Of a DNA stretch of 33,807 nt, positions 31,443 through 33,807 are shown piece by piece (the first letter of the stretch is position 1; each line of letters opens with the position of its first letter). The position numbers and the translations under genes were made by a program. Location: contig JAAXJR010000025.1 of NCBI GenBank assembly GCA_012269745.1, forward strand, positions 1-33,807. Reading direction: 5' to 3'. The DNA comes from Flavobacteriales bacterium. GTDB taxonomy: Bacteria; Bacteroidota; Bacteroidia; Flavobacteriales; Schleiferiaceae. Under the pieces are notes generated by a model, which worked only from the letters and a program-made list of their open reading frames with translations, ran no database searches and had not been told where the DNA came from.

Positions 31443-33807
31443 ATGGGTCAAGATACTCCTGCAGCTGAAAAGAAGCTGTTTTTGTTAGATGCGTACGCGC
31501 TTATTTTCCGTGCCTACTTTGCTTTTGCTAAGAATCCAAGAATCACTTCGGGCGGTTTAGATACTTCTGCGATTTATGGTTTTACCAGCGCGCTGTTGGA
31601 CTTGTTAAGCAAGGAGAATCCGTCACACATTGCGGTATGTTTCGATTTGCCTGAGCCTACAGAGCGCCATGAGATTTTCCCGGAGTACAAGGCCAACAGG
31701 GATGCGACGCCGGAGGCCATTAAGCTCGCGGTGCCTTACATCCATAAGATTTTGGAGGCGTTTAAAATTCCTGCATTGGGTGTGCCTGGGTACGAGGCAG
31801 ATGATGTTATTGGGACCTTAGCGAAGAAGGCGGAAAAGGAAGGTTTTACGACCTATATGATGACCCCGGATAAGGATTTTGGCCAATTAGTTTCAGAGAA
31901 CATCTTCATGTACCGTCCGGCACGTGGGGGCAACCCTCCGGAGATTTGGGGCGAGGCTGAGGTTTGTGAGAAATTTGACCTAGACAACGTCTTGCAAGTT
32001 GTGGATTACCTGGGTATGATGGGCGACGCGGTGGATAATATCCCGGGACTTCCGGGCGTGGGTGCGAAGACGGCGAGCAAGCTGTTGAAGCAATACGGCT
32101 CGTTGGAGGAAACGTTGGCGCATGCCGATGAGATTAAGGGGAAATTAGGCGAGAAGATCCGCGACAATGCCGAGCTGGGTATTTTGTCGAAGCGATTAGC
32201 AAGAATTATTACGGAGGTACCTATCGATTTAGCGCCTGATACATTGACCAGGGACCCGTGGGATCAAGACGGGTTGATGGACATTTTCGAGGAGCTTGAA
32301 TTTAGAACGCTTGGACGCCGATTAGGGCTGAAGCGAAGCGGAGAAGAATCGGCTGAAGAAACAGCGAAGCCTACCAAGAAAGTCAACCTTACTTCCAACG
32401 ATCAAATGAGTTTGTTCGGTGGAGACGATGCGCCGACACAAGAGGCTGCTGTGGTCAGTTCAAGAAACTCAGTGGCCAATTCCGACCACCTTTATCAACT
32501 AGTTGAAACTCTCGAGGAGGCAAGGCAGTTGGCCTACTTATTGGCTGAAAAGTCTTCGGTGGCCTTTGATACTGAGACGACCTCTTTGGACGTCTTGGAT
32601 GCGGAAATCGTAGGCATGAGTTTTTCGTATGCTTCCGGTAAGGCGTATTATGTTCCGGTGCCGGCGGATCGCGCCGAAGCTGAGCAGTGGATCATGGCAT
32701 TCAAACCTTTTTGGGAGAGCGAAGGCGAAAAAATTGGCCAGAACATCAAATACGACATCAGCGTATTGATGAACTACAATGTTGAGGTCAAGGGGCCATT
32801 GTTTGATACGATGATTGCTCATTATTTGATCCAGCCAGATATGCGTCACAACATGGACATTCTCGCGGAGACCTATTTGAACTACGAGACCATATCCATT
32901 GAATCTGTCCTTGGTAAGAAGGGGAAGAATCAGAAAAATATGCGCGATATCGAACCAGCTGCTGTGCTCGATTATGCGGCCGAAGATGCAGATATCACGT
33001 TCCAATTAAAGCAAATTTTTGAGCCAAAACTATCCGAAACGGGTGTCGACAAGGTCTTCCACAACATTGAGATGCCGCTCGTTCCGGTGCTCGCGCGCAT
33101 GGAGCGTGAAGGGATTCGCATAGATGTAGCCGCACTGAACACGTACAGCGAGGAGCTGGGAGAGACCATTGTTCGCTTGGAGCGCGAAATTATTGAAATG
33201 GCCGGCCGACCGTTCAACGTGGGTTCTCCGCGTCAATTGGGTGAGGTGTTGTTCGACGATCTGAAGTTGTCCGACAAGCCTAAGAAAACGAAGACCGGCC
33301 AATACGCAACTTCGGAAGCCATTTTGGAGGGTTTGCGTAAGATTCACCCGATCATTGAACATATCTTGAACTTCCGCGAATTGAAGAAGTTGAAGAGCAC
33401 GTATGTGGATGCATTGCCGGAATTAGTGCACGGGAAGACGGGTAGAATTCATACCAGCTTCAATCAGACTGTGGCTGCTACGGGCCGATTGTCTTCGACC
33501 AATCCGAACCTTCAAAATATTCCGATTCGAACTGAAAACGGCCGTAAGGTCCGCGCAATGTTCGTCCCGGCTGACGAAGGTCACACGCTAATGGCGGCAG
33601 ATTACAGCCAGATTGAGCTGCGTGTTATTGCAGCATTAGCGGGAGACGAGGCTATGATTAGTGCCTTTAAAAACGGAGAAGATATCCACCGTGCCACAGC
33701 TGCTAAGGTGTTTGAGGTGGCTCCTGAGGAAGTGACTCGCGAGCAACGTTCCAATGCGAAAACGGTCAACTTTGGGATTGTCTACGGGGTAAGCGCTTTT
33801 GGATTGA
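31443..33807 (+). CDS. polA: DNA polymerase I, N-terminal 788 codons (3' end outside window)
   Basis: Open frame from the ATG at 31443 to the window edge. All three domains begin here. A 5'-nuclease covers about 1-290 (FLLDAYALIFRAYFA, GYEADDVIG, TPDKDFGQLV, GLPGVGAKTASKLL). A 3'-5' proofreading exonuclease starts near 370 with intact carboxylates: Asp 376 and Glu 378 (FDTETTSLD), the Asp of NIKYDISV, and Tyr 511/Asp 515 (YAAEDAD). The polymerase domain has motif A DYSQIELR from Asp 720 and the O-helix Arg 769, Lys 773, Phe 777 and YG. The linker at about 315-340 (QMSLFGGDD) resembles a clamp-binding peptide, which is my inference. The frame runs off the edge at GVSAFGL, so the missing part is roughly 140-150 residues. 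The enzyme fills gaps and removes RNA primers. Confidence 0.97.
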   Translation, partial: MGQDTPAAEKKLFLLDAYALIFRAYFAFAKNPRITSGGLDTSAIYGFTSALLDLLSKENPSHIAVCFDLPEPTERHEIFPEYKANRDATPEAIKLAVPYIHKILEAFKIPALGVPGYEADDVIGTLAKKAEKEGFTTYMMTPDKDFGQLVSENIFMYRPARGGNPPEIWGEAEVCEKFDLDNVLQVVDYLGMMGDAVDNIPGLPGVGAKTASKLLKQYGSLEETLAHADEIKGKLGEKIRDNAELGILSKRLARIITEVPIDLAPDTLTRDPWDQDGLMDIFEELEFRTLGRRLGLKRSGEESAEETAKPTKKVNLTSNDQMSLFGGDDAPTQEAAVVSSRNSVANSDHLYQLVETLEEARQLAYLLAEKSSVAFDTETTSLDVLDAEIVGMSFSYASGKAYYVPVPADRAEAEQWIMAFKPFWESEGEKIGQNIKYDISVLMNYNVEVKGPLFDTMIAHYLIQPDMRHNMDILAETYLNYETISIESVLGKKGKNQKNMRDIEPAAVLDYAAEDADITFQLKQIFEPKLSETGVDKVFHNIEMPLVPVLARMEREGIRIDVAALNTYSEELGETIVRLEREIIEMAGRPFNVGSPRQLGEVLFDDLKLSDKPKKTKTGQYATSEAILEGLRKIHPIIEHILNFRELKKLKSTYVDALPELVHGKTGRIHTSFNQTVAATGRLSSTNPNLQNIPIRTENGRKVRAMFVPADEGHTLMAADYSQIELRVIAALAGDEAMISAFKNGEDIHRATAAKVFEVAPEEVTREQRSNAKTVNFGIVYGVSAFGL

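Overview
The window looks like a chromosomal piece of a marine member of the Bacteroidota, most likely order Flavobacteriales. The evidence is a SusC/SusD pair with a GH16 laminarinase, a C-terminal sorting domain of the type IX secretion system, Bacteroidota-type -7 elements (TAnnTTTG-like), DUF4837 and fused E1 alpha/beta proteins typical of this phylum, and a proteorhodopsin with Met at the spectral tuning position. No phage, transposon, CRISPR or tRNA/rRNA gene was seen. Every gap between genes is shorter than 300 bases.

Layout. (1) 1-13068, all on the minus strand: housekeeping and catabolic genes. In transcription order these are a sugar isomerase-like lipoprotein, kbl, rseP, a PaaD-like protein, a fused alpha/beta 2-oxoacid dehydrogenase E1, tatA (58 codons), gatA, an MltD-like lytic transglycosylase, a DUF4837 lipoprotein, a PaaG-like enoyl-CoA hydratase/isomerase, a PaaH-like 3-hydroxyacyl-CoA dehydrogenase and the N-terminal part of a large FAD-linked oxidase cut by the window edge. 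(2) 13122-13484, plus: an Hsp15-like S4 protein. (3) 13587-21758, plus: a compact laminarin utilisation locus (susC, susD, PKD-like lipoprotein, Calx-beta/GH16 lipoprotein, three-module T9SS cargo protein) with a candidate promoter in front and a strong intrinsic terminator behind. (4) 21778-24591: a membrane-tethered beta-propeller/LuxR-type regulator, the likely sensor for that locus, then a small lipoprotein. (5) 25157-27031, minus: an M61 peptidase. (6) 27147-30109: a proton-pumping proteorhodopsin (minus) and, divergent from it, one gene encoding a fusion of CrtY-type lycopene beta-cyclase and Blh-type beta-carotene dioxygenase. (7) A YkuE-like metallophosphoesterase (minus) and the first 788 codons of polA (plus), cut by the right edge.

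How it fits together. The laminarin locus would bind, cut and import algal beta-1,3-glucan. The rhodopsin pair would let the cell draw energy from light. The most striking feature is the CrtY-Blh fusion: both enzymatic halves look complete, so a single polypeptide could carry out the last two steps of retinal synthesis (lycopene to beta-carotene to retinal) beside the opsin that needs the retinal. The earlier carotenoid genes (crtE, crtB, crtI) are not in this window. The fusion and the three-module T9SS protein of the laminarin locus are the two items most worth following up.
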